A stretch of 39,813 nt of DNA from Priapulus caudatus (lineage: Eukaryota; Priapulida; Priapulimorpha; Priapulimorphida; Priapulidae): assembly GCF_000485595.1 (NCBI RefSeq), contig NW_014577307.1, positions 61,729 to 101,541 on the forward strand. Direction: 5' to 3'. Shown here piece after piece: positions 16,297 through 31,759 of this stretch; positions within the stretch are counted from its first letter, which is position 1, and each line of letters starts with the position of its first letter. The notes below the pieces were generated by a model. That model saw only the letters and a list, made by a program, of their open reading frames with translations. It made no database searches and was not told the DNA's origin. Made by a program: the position numbers and the translations under genes.

Positions 16297-18152
16297 GCAC
16301 ACACGCACACATGCACACGCACACATACACGCACTCACACACACGCATGCACGCACAACCATTTAACCACCCAACGACTGGGCCACCAGGCTGCAACCCC
16401 GGGGAGTGCGCCGCTGACCTGATAAATTATTTTTACCGCAGTTAAATGATGTGGAACTGTATGCCTCTGATTGGGTAAAAAGGGCCATAATTTTAACCGT
16501 GGTTGAATTATTTCTACCGCGGTAAAAATAATTATTTCTGAGTACGATGGCCAGCCATAGGCGCGAGTAACTCTACCCCGCGACCCTCCGCGAACCTCAT
16601 TGCTGACCACACCACGCTGACCCCGCGACCTTGCTGCTGACCCCGCGACCTTGTCGCTGGCCCCGCGACCTTGCCGCTGACCCTGCAACCTTTCCGCTGA
16701 CCCTGCAACCTTGCCGCTGAACCCCGGGACCCTCACCTCGCAGACTCTGCGACCTTGCCGCTGACCCCGCAACCCCGCCACTGAGCCCCACGACCCTGCC
16801 GCTGACCCCACGACCTTGCCGCTGACCCCCACGACCCTGCCGTTGACCCCGCGACCCTGCCGTTGACTCCACGACCTTGCCGCTGACCCCCGCGACCCTC
16901 ACCTCGCAGATGACGCAGATGAAGAAGTTGACGACGGCGATGAGAACGAGCAGAGCGCTGAACTTGATGTCCGGCGGTGGCTTCAGCTCCATGATGCGCA
17001 CGAGCCAGTCGGCCGGGTATATGGTGATGTAGACGCAGGCGGCCGTCAGCAAGACAAACGTCACACACAGCAGACCTGCGCCGCGGCGAGACGGAGAAAC
17101 AATATAACAATATATGGAGAAACACTTGACACAATGATGAAATGATCGTGGACGAGTCGGTCGATTGATCGATCGAAGGTGTCGCACGTTTTTGTGCGGT
17201 TTCGTTGGAACGTTTGAAATGCTACCGTTAAGTCTGCACCGCGTTAAGTCGAACACTTGTGTGTATGTCGTAAATATGTACGCGAAGCGCACCTATGTCC
17301 GTGCATATAATGTTTATGTAATATATATATATATATATATAGTATGGTAGAGCAAGTATATATACATATACTTGTATACTTTGTTTGTATGTGCGTGCAC
17401 GTGCGCGTGAACTCATACAGTGCTTGCATGCAGTGCGCACGTGCGCGTGGGTGCGTATTTACTTGCACCCCCGTGAGGGGCGAAGTGAAGTGCGGCAAGC
17501 GTAGCGGGAAGTGCATGCGACACTCACGGTTGGAGAGCACAGTGTTTCGGTACGGCGCTCCCTTTGAGAAGACGAAGGCGAGCGTGATGTACTGGAACTG
17601 TGAGACGACGAATACGACGTGGTTCTCGTAGCTGTCGTACTCCTCCTCATCGTTACGCTCAAACGGCACAAACCTGCGCAGAGAGACATGCATGAGACAC
17701 AGAGATAGAGGGTGAGAGAGAGAGTTAGGCGAGAGAGAGAGAAGCAGAGAAGAGAGAGGGGGAGACGCGAGAAGGGAGAGAGAGGGAGAGAGAATAGGAA
17801 GGGAGAGAGATAGGAAGGGAGACCGACGAGAGAGAGGAGAGAGATAGTGCAATAGGAGAGAGAAGATAGGAAGATATAGGAAGGGAGAGAGAGAGAGAGG
17901 GAGAGAGATAGGAAGGGTGAGAGAGAGGGAGAGAGAGGGAGAGAGAGGGAGAGAGAGGGAGAGAGACATAGGAAGGGAGAGGAGGAGAGGAGAGAGATAG
18001 GAAGGGAGAAAGAGGGAGAGAGAGAGAGATGAGAGTGAGAGATATAGAGAGACAAGAGAGAGTGTGAGAGAAAGAGAGAGAGAGTGAGAGACGAGAGTGA
18101 GAAAGAGAGGGAGAGAGGGAGAGAGAGAGAGAGGGGGGAGAGGGGGGAGAGG

Positions 18153-18211
<59 letters not shown>

Positions 18212-18253
18212 AGAGAGAGATGAGAAGAGTTGAGAGAGAAGAGAGCGAGAAGT

Positions 18254-18309
<56 letters not shown>

Positions 18310-21300
18310 GCGAGGAAGAAAAAGCGTAGATAAGAGGGCTCGCGGCACCTATCACCACTGGGGCGCTGCTGTGGCTGGCGGTGAGCGAACACATAGGACG
18401 AGGAGAGAGGAGAGAGGGAGGGAGGGGACTGTGGAAACCAGGAGAGAGAAATAAGAGAGAAAGGTGAAAGAGGAAATGAGAGAAGAGAGAGAGAGTATGC
18501 GAGGATGAATAATAGACATTAATAATAGGCCCTTTTGCGACACTACCCACGGCGTGGGTGGTGATGAACACATAGAGAACGACCTGTATGAATTGGTGAT
18601 TGATCGTCATCATGGCAGAGAATGACGGACAAGCAGATTGGCCGGTACGCTCATTGACAGGCCTACCGCGTGTCGCTCCTTAACGAAGGAATCGGAATTA
18701 GGCGCCGCCGCGTCTTCCAACTACAGTTCAAAAAACAGCCCGCGATTACGCCGATTGGTCAGACAGAAGCCCGTTAAGTACCAATATTCGCACGTATTTT
18801 CGACGCCTGTGGATACTGGAGCGTGGTGTTGGTGTGGCGTGGTGTGTATACGTGGCTGTGTGTGGGTGTGGCATGGTGTGGTGGGGCGTGGCGGGGTGTC
18901 TGAAAGCACTTGAGGCATGGAATGCATAGGCCACAGTGTGGTTATATTTACCGTAGATTATCGCCAGTGCCATTGGGTCTCACAGGACCGACAGCATTTT
19001 GAACGGCACGAGTCGCTGTCGTAACTTCACGACCGACTCGGAGTACGAGTTACCGTGAAGAGAACGCGGGCGCAGCAAACAGAAGCAGGGTAGATTCGCA
19101 CATGCACGGATCGAGCGCTAGCCACAAGATTATTCTGCTCGTACTTACACAGACCCCGAGCCAACGGTCCAAACAGAAAAGTCTAAATCGACAAGAAATT
19201 CCCCAGATCCGTTTACGGCTGCAACCGAGCTGCAAAAGGTAACCAAGAACGTTAGATCGGGAAGGTTCAATGCCGTGCCATGCTAGAGCAGTACAACAAG
19301 GTTGACTCGTACTGGCAACAACCATTTATACGTGAAACACATATATATATGACAATACATGGGTAAACACGTATAATATATGCTGCCATTGCAACTTGAG
19401 CGAGCCGCTTGTTACGGTCAACTTTGGGGGTGCTTTGGTGATAGGCAACACAGTTGGCGTGCTGCTGGAAAGGCAACTTGGGTCGATGCTTGGTTAAAAG
19501 CACATTGGTTTGTCCTCAGTAGGGGGTAGCGTGGACGTACCCATAGAGAATCATGACGGGAGACGAACTGAGTAGCGCTGTACAAGGCCATGTACTTGAA
19601 CATGTCCGAAATGACGTGAACGCAGTGCGCCCGGCCTCCTGAAGCAGACACCACCAGCACAGCACATCACGCAAGCAACGTCAAACACGAAAAAACAAAA
19701 GCAATATCTAAGCTCCAACACAGACTTCCGTACTTCTCGAACGCACAATTCTTTAACGCCATTAAATCGTGCTGAGAATCATCTTACAATCGAGGCGTTT
19801 CATTAACAAAATAACATTAACCAATTAATTAGTAACTTTAGTAGGTAATTATCGTCATTATCGAATTAAGTCAAACTCGTATCACCGTATTGTTTGCATT
19901 CTGCGATAGTACCGCTACAGCAAACGAGACAACGACACGACCGATTACAAAAGGCTCCCGCAGGGTGTATTACCTTATCACAGTGGGAACGCATTTGATA
20001 TTTTGTTTGGAGGGAGGTGAAGGGCTAGCGAGTCCTGACGCCTCAAGCTTCTGAGACAGCGAGATACGCGGGCGCATTTGTTTTATTTTTGTTGGGTAGT
20101 CTTGTGCGTGTGGGCAGTCTTTAGGCCTAGAAGAGCAAAGAAGTGTAGGAGAAATTAATTAATACAGTATACGTGACCATCAGAACCATACTGCACTTTC
20201 GGTGAACATCAACTCGCACAAATACATGCTACGGTGAACTAGCTCAGAACAAAAACCCATGGTAAAAACAAAAACCATTTCCCTTAGTGATAATAATAAT
20301 AGGATAATAATAAATGTAATTATAGGAATTTAACTCTTTTTCGAGAATGCGAATGTGAGTCGTGATCGTGGAAACTGCCCACACTCACCCACAGTCATTT
20401 CCATCGCACTCCGCACCATTGCCTACATTGTACCTGTAAAGAAACAACAAAGTTCTACGAGTTTTAGAGAAATTCGTTTAACGTGGCATCGCAACGCTAT
20501 CTGGAACAGCACAGGAGCTGGCAGTACTCTGCAAAATACACATAGTAGTGAGGAATAATCACCTGCCTATAGAGTGGGGAAACCTCTTTAAAAGAGAGAC
20601 CATCAATGATCAACGAGTAAGGCAAATTATCCTCATTCTAATAACCATTGCAAGCTTGCGACAGCAACATTCGTTTTATGCTCAAAAAAAGAGTAGGTAT
20701 AAAAAATATAATAAAGTAGATAGCATTAGTGCAGGGTTTCCTCGCTCACCCCACGTCCTGAAGCTGTTCTATCACAGTTGAGCCTTTTCTGCTGGATTCG
20801 ATCCCTTGCATAGACGTTGCCGTAGAATCAAGCTGCAAACGAGAGACATTGCAGACTGTCTAAGAGTAGCAACTGGCCGCCCGCTCCACTGTCACTACGA
20901 GTAGTTACAGTAACACATGGTAAAGGGAACTGCCCCCTTTGCGCTCTTTGCCTCCATCACCGCCCATCCATCCTCCTCCTTCCTCTTCCGCATCATCCTC
21001 CTTGATGTGGTGGAGATAATGACACAAAGGACACTGGGGCCACGAGCGGCGGCGGGATTGCCGAGAGATAACGCGCTAGAGGGAGCGGTGCGTGAGCGCG
21101 CATGCGCACCACGTACGTACGTACCGAGGAAGGAGTTCGGAGTGGTAGTCGGTCAGTATCCATCCCCGCGAACGACCGGGCCCGTCGCGCAAATGTATGT
21201 TCTGCCAGCGCCGGCCATCTTCTTGTTTGCCTGCAAAGCAGGAGAGAAGACAAGGGAATCGCTCTCGTGTCCCCTACGAAGCTCGCCTAACACAAGGCAC

Positions 21301-24300
21301 AGAGTGACCGAGAACATTAGCGAATTTAAATTTATTTTAATTATTTTTTAAAAGTTAACGAGGCCACGCTCCAGCAGCTCATGGCAACTATGGCTTCGTC
21401 CTACAGCTATCGTCTAGTCGCATCGACGTGACGGCGGCGCAGATCGTGGATGAATGTAACGCTTCTCCCCGACGCTCCATGATTTCTCGTCCTGCTGCCG
21501 GGCATTCTCCGGCACGCGCCCGCTATCGTAGGGCCGGGGGCCAACGATTATATGTCATGCCCGCTCGCGCGCCGCACTAGACGCTCTAACGCCGGTCAGC
21601 AATTGTTGTCAGCCCTAGCCAGCCAAGATGACGCGCCGTTACCAACAGGTGTTCACGACAAAAATTGATCCGTTTCACGATTCCATTTTTCATAAATTGC
21701 ATTTAAAATTTAATAATTGAAAATAATTATATTATGCAAATATAAATATAAATTTAAATTAATAATTTGAAAATATTTTTATCAATTAATATAATATTAA
21801 TAATTTAATATTATTTTAATATTTCAGGTGAGCCTTACGCTGTGATCAATCATTGGTCCGGATGCTGACTGTCGGCGCAGAATCTTGAATGAAGGTGCGA
21901 CTTCCGCTTCAGTCGATTTCTCCATCACCAGCAGCCCTGAGGAAATAGAGAATCGTGCTCTCACGCGGTCCCTGCAAAGTCAATGCACGCCCGTGAGACC
22001 GGAGTAATATACACCTAATCTTCAGGGTAGAAATGTAACTTTTGAAGCGAAAGGAAGTCCCTGCCCAAAAAGATGGGAGTACGGTGGAAAAATGAGCGGA
22101 GTCTGCAATCTGAAGTTCAAAACTAAGTAAGAATACGCATGTGCTTTATTTTGAAGATTATGCGGTTTGCAACGTCTGCTCAAAATTTCCTGGAGCATTT
22201 ACCCGCTTAAAAAATACCAGTAATTTCGCGTGGAAATAATAGGAAGGAGTGCCGTGCTATGGAACAAACTAGTTTAGTAATGGCAAGAATTTTCAGGGAG
22301 TCACACGGTACTCCTGCACTATGCCAAATCAGAGAGTCCGTTACATGTAAATCAAAGAGTAATTTGACCTCTGGAAACCCTAACCCTGCTACTTCATTCT
22401 CACCGAACTCCCGCCCTGAGATGGCAGCATATCCCCTCGTCTCGCTAAAACGCTTTAGCTCTGAGTATCCCCAGCCATGATCACTTATCTCGGCTAGAAC
22501 CCCTCAACCTCTGAGAATGGCAGGCCCATTAGGATCCCCCTGTCGCGTTGTACCATCGGCTCTGTGACCGGCAGCCGATGATCCCGCCCGTCTCATCCGC
22601 AACCTTGACCCTGACCTGCGGAATCGGCCGCGAACGTGGCGCACTATGAACCGAACCTAACGACAAAAACACGACTAAGCACAGAAATGGGGCAAAACGC
22701 ACAGAGAGCTAAGCGGAATATTCCGGCAGCTAATCACTTGGTCCATACAAACTCCTACATACTAACTACGACTGATATACGGACTGCAAATTAAGAACGT
22801 CTAATCTCGGCGAGTCCGTGTTTAACACGACGTACATACGTCTCGTACATTTCGCGTGTTTGTCCGTATATTTCAGTTCATAGTGTCCTAGCCATGGCAA
22901 TACGTGTCCGCGTATTCACCAATGGCCTGTCTCTTGATGGTGACATGTCATTCACACCTCTGTCGCACCCGACGACCAGGCACGACGGAGCCACGAGCAG
23001 AGACGACGTTAAAATCCCTGGCCACGATATCGCGGCAAGGCGAGTCAGTAAACTTAACTGCTGGTTCAAAACGGAAGAGATGCTACCTAAGTGATACGCT
23101 GAGGCCTTCACACCAGTAGGTGGGGCAGGGGCATTGCAGGCGACCGCCTATTGACACGGTAGCCCTGCCGGCGTGTACGCGTGCAGGTGCGTGCTGAAGT
23201 CTCCAGTACTGCGTGAGTGACAAGCACAGGTAAGCGTCAAGCAAGTGTTCGGCATTTCGCCGCACTCGATTCCACTGTCGGCCGTCCGAGTGGCGAAGCA
23301 CTGAAGACGTTCAACCTCCCCAACGAAATACATTCATAAGTCCTGATGGGGGGGGGTACAAGACATTACAGCATTACTAGTCGTAGTGATGGGGAACAGC
23401 GTGTGAATATTATAAAACACGTTGAAATGATATGCACTTTGTTGCTGTGAGCATGTCATGCATTGCTGGTGGCACTCACGCATCGACCGTGGTAGAACTC
23501 ATGTGTACCGCATGTAAGCATGGCACGTGTATAATTGCGCGTGCATGCATGCGTGCCTTGAAATGTGCTGTGCATGTGCGCGTGTGTGCGTGTGTGTGTG
23601 CACAGGGCCTAGAAATGCGCTAGCATGCAATGGCGTGCACTAAATGCCTACATCAAATGAAGTGTGGCGTAGCGTGCGTGCGGCGCACGGTGCATGGTGC
23701 GCAGTTGCCTAACAAATGAAGTAAATGGAGCAACATATGTGCATAGCGTGTGTGTGCGCGAGTGCCTGCGTGCATGCGGCATGCGTGTTCAATGGTGCGT
23801 GTGTGTGTGTTCGTGCGTCCTCACCGGTCCTCAGGTTTCGACAGGGGAGATGTATCATCTCGGGCGAATCCCTTAACGTAGAGCTGGAAGTTGGCGGCCC
23901 CCAGCTGCGCGTGAATCACACGTCAATGCGTCTGCAGACCGTCGACGAGAAAGTGACACTGTTCTCACTATGCCGACCTCAAAAACGCGTCTGCAACCAC
24001 ATGACTGGCACTAACGAGACTGTTATCGAACACGGCTGCCGCCGTTCTGTTGCATAACAGTTACGATGCCACTAATTACCGGGGGGGGGAGGGGGCCAGA
24101 TGCTGAATTTTCGTAAGAATTTGTTAATCTATTATTATTAATTTCATATTTAGATTAAATTTTTTCGAATTTTAATTTTATTAATAATTATTAATTATTT
24201 AATCTTGTAGAATTTTGTAGAATGTGGTGAATGTTTTATTGTATACTCTTCTATACGTGTTTTAAATCGTTGTCCGCTTCCACTACAGCTGGTAATGGCT

Positions 24301-26391
24301 GCATAGATGTGTCCTCTTCCTTCCCTCCACTCTCCTAACCGTTCCCATGGATCCACCCCATGGGATACTCGACTGTCCGCCACCCGCACTCACTGTGTGT
24401 CCAACGACGCCGACGACGTACGTATGTCAGGTTCCTGGCCGCAATCAACGGTCCGCCAATCAATCCTTGATCGAATTTCACAGTGGCAATCGATTCCTGG
24501 CCTGCCTAGCAGCTCCTGTCGGCAACCGAGATCAATGCGTTGAGAATCAAAAGTTATCGCGAAATAAACGCCGGGCAATACCGGGACCTGGTGTGTGCAT
24601 GGTATAACGGAAACGATACACCAAAACTTAACATACAATCAACAGTAATGAATATGCATGAAACAACAAATAACAACAACAACAACAACAATAATCGGTG
24701 TGATGACTCGCCAAGCTGGTAAAAATAGTCAAAAAAAAAAACGACCGAAAAAACAACAATAATGCAGCAACGAAAAAGCAATTCGATGCACGCCATTTCT
24801 ATTCCCATTCACGTTCCCGACCACGCCCCCGACCACGCCCGCGACCACGGCCCACACCCATCTGCGTCTGGCCTGGCGCGACTTCACCCAGCCGGTCCGA
24901 CTCGAACATCTTTCAGTCGAGGGGGTCGCTCTGACGGATGTCGCGTCGATGCACACGTGAGGGAGTGTGCAGCGGGCCATAGCAGGGCACTGCCAGGTGT
25001 CGTTGTGGCGGCAGTGTGCTCGGCGTCCTGTACCTGCACTTGAAACCTGCAGCAGAACACAGGAGGGTGATCGCGGGGCAAACAGGCGCCACCCATTGGA
25101 GGGTGACGGGGACATCGTGGGCGCCACCTGTATGGCACAAGAAGCACCACAGGGGCGCATCCTTAAATGGGTCACACAGGTCCACAGGAGCGACCTGGCA
25201 TGTCAGCATCGGCAAGTACAAGGGCCACTTATTTGCGAGCTACACAGCACACACATTATTTCACACACACACAGGTCCACACATGTGCGCACCCTGGTGG
25301 GGATCAACACTGGTTGCCATCTGGTGGGTCACACCAGCCCCATGGTACCACAATGACACGTCATGATCCAAGCACACAGGGGCCACCCTGGTGGCTGTAA
25401 TGTTCTAAACTTTTGCAAATTAACAATACACACAAGTGCACATATTGCTACCTACCATACGATCCATGGTTAAACCATAAGCATCCCATTTTGCCCTTAT
25501 TGCCCGTATTTACTTATTGTAGTTATGCCTATTTTAGCTCATATTGCTACTAATTTTAACACTTGAGGCAAAACAATTCTATATCTTCTGGACTGTTTGC
25601 TAACGTCTGCTATTTTCAACTGGCGCAATTCTCCCTGCATCATGTCCAAGTCCATCTTCGCAGTGTTCGGCAGTCTGAAAACAATCAATGTCATGATAAA
25701 TTCATCAACACGCGTAAGACTGCACCCAACTATTTTCTGCGAGCCGAGTAATAACGGGGTGGCCTAACCAACCGCGCGATACGCGTTGCAAATGGCAGAG
25801 CCGCTAATTCACGGTGCGTGACACAACCTCGTGAGCGCTCACCGACTCAAATGCCAACCCACCTCTGTCAAGCAGACGCATTGATATCCGCAGATGTTGA
25901 TGCGTTCTGGCTGAGGCAGTAGGATGTGTTTTTCTCTTGAGCGCGCTCGCGTGGCGTACAGATACCGATCGTTGACGCGGGCGGGCGGCAGCGCCGGGCG
26001 GCACGGCGATCGTTAGATGTCCAGCGCACGGATGACCATCTGACCGACGAGGCACGCCGGGACCGAGGACCTGCACGGTAAGCAAATATACGGTGATCAC
26101 AGAGCTTAATTAATTATCATATATATATACATAACTATATATATATAATATATGATATTAAGAATGAATTGTAAAATTGTAATGATAAAATAAAAAAACG
26201 AATAAAAAATAAACGTCGCAATCAGTCCGAACTTACGCAAAATAACGCGCTCGGTTTCACTCCTCGACTGATGTCAACTCCGACCTCGATACTTCACGTT
26301 TTTTCCCCATCGAATAACTAAATGCGAAAAATGCTACCGCGGAGACGGAATCCCTCTCTAGCAAAAAAATCGTCCGCGGATNNNNNNNNNN

Positions 26392-26431
<40 letters not shown>

Positions 26432-26643
26432 GTGCGTGTGCGTGTGTGTGTGTGCGTGCGTGTGTGTGTGTGCGTGCGTGCGTGTGTGAGTTGTTTACCG
26501 CCATCAGTTGTTTGTCTGACCGACTGCCTGTTTACATTCCGTTGCACTCGCGATTTTCTCACAGATTACATGAGCTAGTAACTGTGTACTCAGATAGAGG
26601 TGCGAGTGAGAGAGATGGGGAGAGAGATAGAGGGGGAAAAGGT

Positions 26644-26701
<58 letters not shown>

Positions 26702-29700
26702 GAGAAAAAACGTAATAAAGCTCGCGGGCACCTACCACGGCTGGGCGGTGACGAACACATAGGAGAGAGAGAGAGAGAGGGAGGGAGGGACTGTGAAAGA
26801 GAGAGAGAAAGAGAGAAAGTGAAAGAGAAAGAGAGAGAGAGAGAGAGAGCGAGGAGAAAAAACATAATAAAGCCCGCGGACACCTACCACGGCTGGGTGG
26901 TGATGAACACATAGGAGACGACCTGTATGATGGTGATGATCGTCATCTGGCAGAAGACGGACAGCAGAGGCGTGACGCTCATCAGGCTAGCCGGCGGTGT
27001 CTCCTTAACAAGGATCGGATAGGCGCCCGTCCTTCCAACTACAGTTCAAAAAACAGCCGCGCGATTACGCTCGATGGCAGACAGAAGCCGTTAGGTACCA
27101 ATATTCGCACGGTATTTCGACGGCCTGTGGATACTGTAGCGTGGTGTGGTGTGGCGTGGTGTGTATACTGTGCTGTGGTGTGGTGTGGCATGGTGTGGTG
27201 TGGCGTGGCGTGGTGTACTGTAAACACTGTAGCATGGAATGGCATGGCACAGTGTGGTTATATTTACCGTAGATGTATCGCATGCATGGTGTTCTCACAC
27301 CGACAGCATTTGAACGGCACGATCGCTGTCGTAACTCACCCGACTCGAGTTACGAGTTACCGTGAAGACGCCGCGAGAAACAGAAGCAGGGTAATCGCAC
27401 ATGCACGGACGAGCGGCTAGCCACAAGGATTATTCTTGCTCGTACTTACACAGGACTCCGAGCACGGTCAACAGGAAAAGGTCAATCCACAGAAATTCCA
27501 GATCCGTTAGGCTTGCACCGAGCTGAAAAGAACCAAGAACGTTGAGATCGAAGGGTTCAATGCCGTCCATGCTAGACATACAACAAGGTTGACTCGTACT
27601 GGCAACAACATTTATACGTGAAACACATATATATATGTACATACATGGGTAACACGTATAATATATGCTGCATGCAACTTGAGCTGAGCGCTTGTTGACG
27701 GGCAACTTGGGGTGGGTGCTTGGTGGAAGGCAACACAGGTTGGGTGCTTGCTGGAAGGCAACTTGGGGTCGATGCTTGTTAAAAGGCAACATTGGGTTGG
27801 TCCTCAGTAGGGGGTAGCGTGGTACGTACCCAGTAGAGAATCATGACGGAGACGAACTGAGTGAGGCTGTAGCAGGCCATGTACTTGAACATGCCGAATG
27901 ACGTGACCAGTGCGGCCCGGCCCTCCCTGAAGCAGACAACCACAGCACAGCACATCACGCAAAACGTCAAACACGAAAAACAAAACAAAATCTAAGCTCC
28001 AACACGACTTCCGTACTTCTCACCACATCTTAACGATTGAAATCGTCTGAGAATACTAGCAATCGAGCGTTTATTACAAAACATTAAACATTAATTAGTA
28101 ATTAGTAGGTAATTATCGTCATTATCGTAATTAAGTCAAACTCGTATCACCGTATGTTTGCATGTCTGCGATAGACCCTACAGCAAACGACAACGACAAC
28201 GATTTACAAAAGCTCCCAGGGTGTATTACCTTATCACAGTGGGAACGCATTTGATATTTTGTTGGAGGGAGGTGAAGGGGCTAGCGACCGACGCCTCAGC
28301 TTCTGACAGCGAGATACCCGTGTGTGCAGTCTTTAGGGCCTAGAGAGCAAAGAAGGTAGGAGAAATTAATTAATACAGTAATACGTGACATCAGAACCAT
28401 CTCACTTTGTGAACTCAAACCGATACAAATACATCTACGGTGAACTTGCTGCAGAACAAAAACCATGTGTAAAAACAAAAACCATTTCCCTTAGTGATAA
28501 TAATAATAGGATAATAATAAATGTAATTATAAATTTAATCTTTTTTCGAGAATCGAATGTGTAGTCGTGATCGTGGAAACTGCCACACACTCACCCCACA
28601 GTCATTTGCACCATCTCCGCACATTGCCACATTGTACCTGTAATGAACAACAAAGTTGCTACGAGTTTTAGAGAAATTCGTTGTAACGTGCATCGCAACA
28701 CAGGCACAGGAGTCTGGCAGTACTCTGCAAATATACACATAGTAGTGAGGAATGAAGTCACTGCCTATAGAGTGGGAAACCTCTTTAAAAAGAGAGACCA
28801 GCAATGATCAACGAGTTAAGCAAATATCCTGCATTCTAAGAACCATTGCAAGCTTGCGACAGCACATTCGTTTTATGCTCAAAAAAAGAGTAGGTATAAA
28901 AAGATATAAAGTAGATAGCATATGCAGGGTTTCTCTCGCTCACCCCACGTCCTGAACGTGTTCTATAAGTTGAGCCTTCTGGTCTGGATTCATCCTTGCA
29001 TAGACCGTGCCTCGTAGAATCAACTGCAAACGAGAGACATGCAGGACTGTCAGAGTAGCACTGGCCGGCCCCTCCACTGTCACACGAGTAGTTACAGTAA
29101 ACATGGTAAAGGGAACTGCCCCCTTGCCTCTTTCCTCCTCAACCCCCTCCTCCTCCCTCCTATCCTCTTCCTCATCCTCCTTGGATGTGGGTGGAATGGA
29201 CACAACAGGACACTGGTGCGCACGAGCCGCGGGATGCCAGAGATAACGCGCGGGGGGAGCGGTGCGTGAGCGCGCATGCGCACACGTACGTACGTACCCG
29301 AGGAAGGAGTTCGGAGTGGTAGTCGCGTATCATCGCGAACGACGGGCCCGTCGTCGCAAAATGGTATTGGTTCTGCCGGCGGCCATCTTTCTTGTTTGCC
29401 TGCAAAGAGGAGATGAAAGAAACACGGATGTAAAAATCGCTCTCGTAGCCTCCCTACGAAGCTCTGCCTACGACAAGTGCACAGAGGACGCGAGAACATT
29501 AGCGAATTTAAATTTATTTTATTATTTTTTAAAGTTTAACGGAGGCCCGCTCTCGCAGCCTCCATGCGATATATATGGCTTCGTTCCTACAGCTTCGTCT
29601 AGTCGCATCGACGTGACGGCGCGCGTCGTGATGAATGTACCTTCTCCCCGACCTCCATGATGTTCTCGTCCTGCTGCGGGCATTCCTCCGGCACGAACGA

Positions 29701-31726
29701 GACGCTATCGTAGGTGGCGCTGACGAGCACAACCTCAGCATCTTTATCGATCATGCCGCAGTCGCGCGCGACGCTCAACGCGGTCAGCATGTTGTCGCCT
29801 GCAGCCAAGATGACGCGACGTTACCAAGGTGTTCACGACAAAAATTGATTCACGTTTCACATTCCATTTTTCATAATTGAATTTTAAAATTTAATAATTG
29901 AAAATATTTATTATCAAATATAAATAAATTTAAATTTAATAATTGAAAATATTTTATCAATTAATATAATATTTAATAATTTATTATTAATATTTTAATA
30001 TTTTTCAGGTGAGCTTACCTGTGATCATCATGGTCCGGATGCTGACGTCGCGCAGAATCTTGATGACAGGTGCCGACTCGCGCTTCAGTCGATTCTCCAT
30101 CACCAGCAGCCCGAGGAAATCGAGATCGTGCTCCACGCGGTCCCTGCAAAGCCATGCACGCCCTGAGACCGCAGTATGATCACCCTATCTCAGGGGTAGA
30201 AATGTACTTTTGAACAAGGAAGTCCCTGCCTCAAAAAGAGGGAGTCCGTGGAAAAATGAGGGAGTCTGCAGTCTGAAGTTCAAAACTAAAGGTATAATAA
30301 CGCATGTGCTTATTTTGAAGATTCATGCGGTTGCACGTCTGCCAAAATTTCCTTGGACATTTGCTTAAAAAATACAGTAATTTCGCGTGGAAATAATAAG
30401 GAGGCCGTGCTATGGAACAAACTAGTTAGTATGGCAGAATTTTCAGGGAGTCACACGGACTCCTGCATATGTCAAATCAGAGAGTCCGACAGTAAATCAA
30501 AGAGTATTTGACTCTGGAACCCTAACCCTGCTATCTCACCGAACCCTCGCCCTGAGATGGCAGCCATGATCCCCTCGTCTCGCTAAACCTTAGCTCTGAG
30601 ACCCCAGCCATGATCCACTTTACTCGCTAAACCCTCACCCTGAGATGGCAGCCATGATCACCCTGTCGCGTTGTACCATCGCTCTGTGACCGCAGCCATG
30701 ATCCCCCCGTCTCACCGCAACCTGACCCTGACTGACGGAATCGGCCCGATACGGTGTCGCACTATGAACCGAACTATACGGACAAAACACGGACTAATCA
30801 CAGAAATGGGGCAAAACGCACAGAGAGCTACGGAATATTCCGGAGCTAATTACTGTCCATAGCAAACTCCTACATACTAACTACGAACTATATACGGACT
30901 GCCAATTAAGAACGTCTAATCTCGGCGAGTCGGTGTTTATCACGACGTACATAGTCCGTACATTTCCGTGTTTTGTCCGTATATTTCAGTTCATAGTGTC
31001 CTAGCATGCGAAACGGTCCGTGTAGCACCAATGCCTGTGCGTCTTGATGGTGACTGTCATTCACACCCACGACCAGGCACGACGGAGCCACGAGCAGAGA
31101 CGACGTTAAATCCCGCACGATTCGCAGAGGGCGAGTCAGTACGTAACTGCTGTTCAAACGAGAGATGCTTACCTAGTGATACGCTGAGCCTTCACCCAGG
31201 TGAGGTGGGGCAGGGGCTTGCAGGCGACGCCTATGACACGGTAGCCCTGCCGCGTGTACGCGTGCAGGTGCGTGCTGAAGTCTCCAGGTACTGCGTGAGT
31301 GACAAGCACAGGTAAGCGTCAAGCAAGTGTCGGCATTTCGGCCGCACTTCGATTCCACTGTCGCGCGAGGTGCGAAGCACTGAGCGTTCAACCTCCCCAA
31401 CAAATACATTCTAAGCCTGATGGGGGGGGGGGGTACAACATTACAGCATTACTAGTCTAGTGATGGGGAACAGGTGTGAATATTATAAACACGTTGAAAT
31501 GATATGCACTTTGTTGCTGTGACATGTCATGCATTGCTGGTGCACTCACGCATCGACGTGGGTAGAACTCATGTGTACGCATGTAAGCATGGCACGTGTA
31601 TAATTGCGCGTGCATGCATGCGTGCCTTGAAATGTGTGTGCATGTGCGCGTGTGTGCGTGTGTGTGTGCACAGGTGCCTATGAATGCGCATGCATGCATG
31701 CGTGCATAAATGCCTACAAATGAGTG

Positions 31727-31759
<33 letters not shown>

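Larger units (their letters stand above)
18309..26381 (-). repeat. Noisy second copy of the exon 9-23 region
   Basis: Colinear with 26697-34405 on the same strand, ending at the N gap. Of its 15 exon copies, 14 are longer than their clean counterparts. Exonic totals are about 1871 against 1736 bases, which is a net insertion bias. Introns show the same scattered indels. This is the pattern of raw single-molecule long reads placed as gap fill. Evolutionary decay would not normally favour insertions everywhere. Confidence 0.9.

Noticed and set aside
17244-18613. 380-codon minus-strand open frames
   Set aside because: They are read through the GA tract (Ser/Leu repeats). Only the part overlapping 17528-17673 is a true exon.
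18309-26381. Second, paralogous ATPase gene
   Set aside because: Sequence outside the indels is essentially that of the clean copy, introns included, and the damage is random with insertion bias. An assembly or read artefact fits better than an old paralogue.
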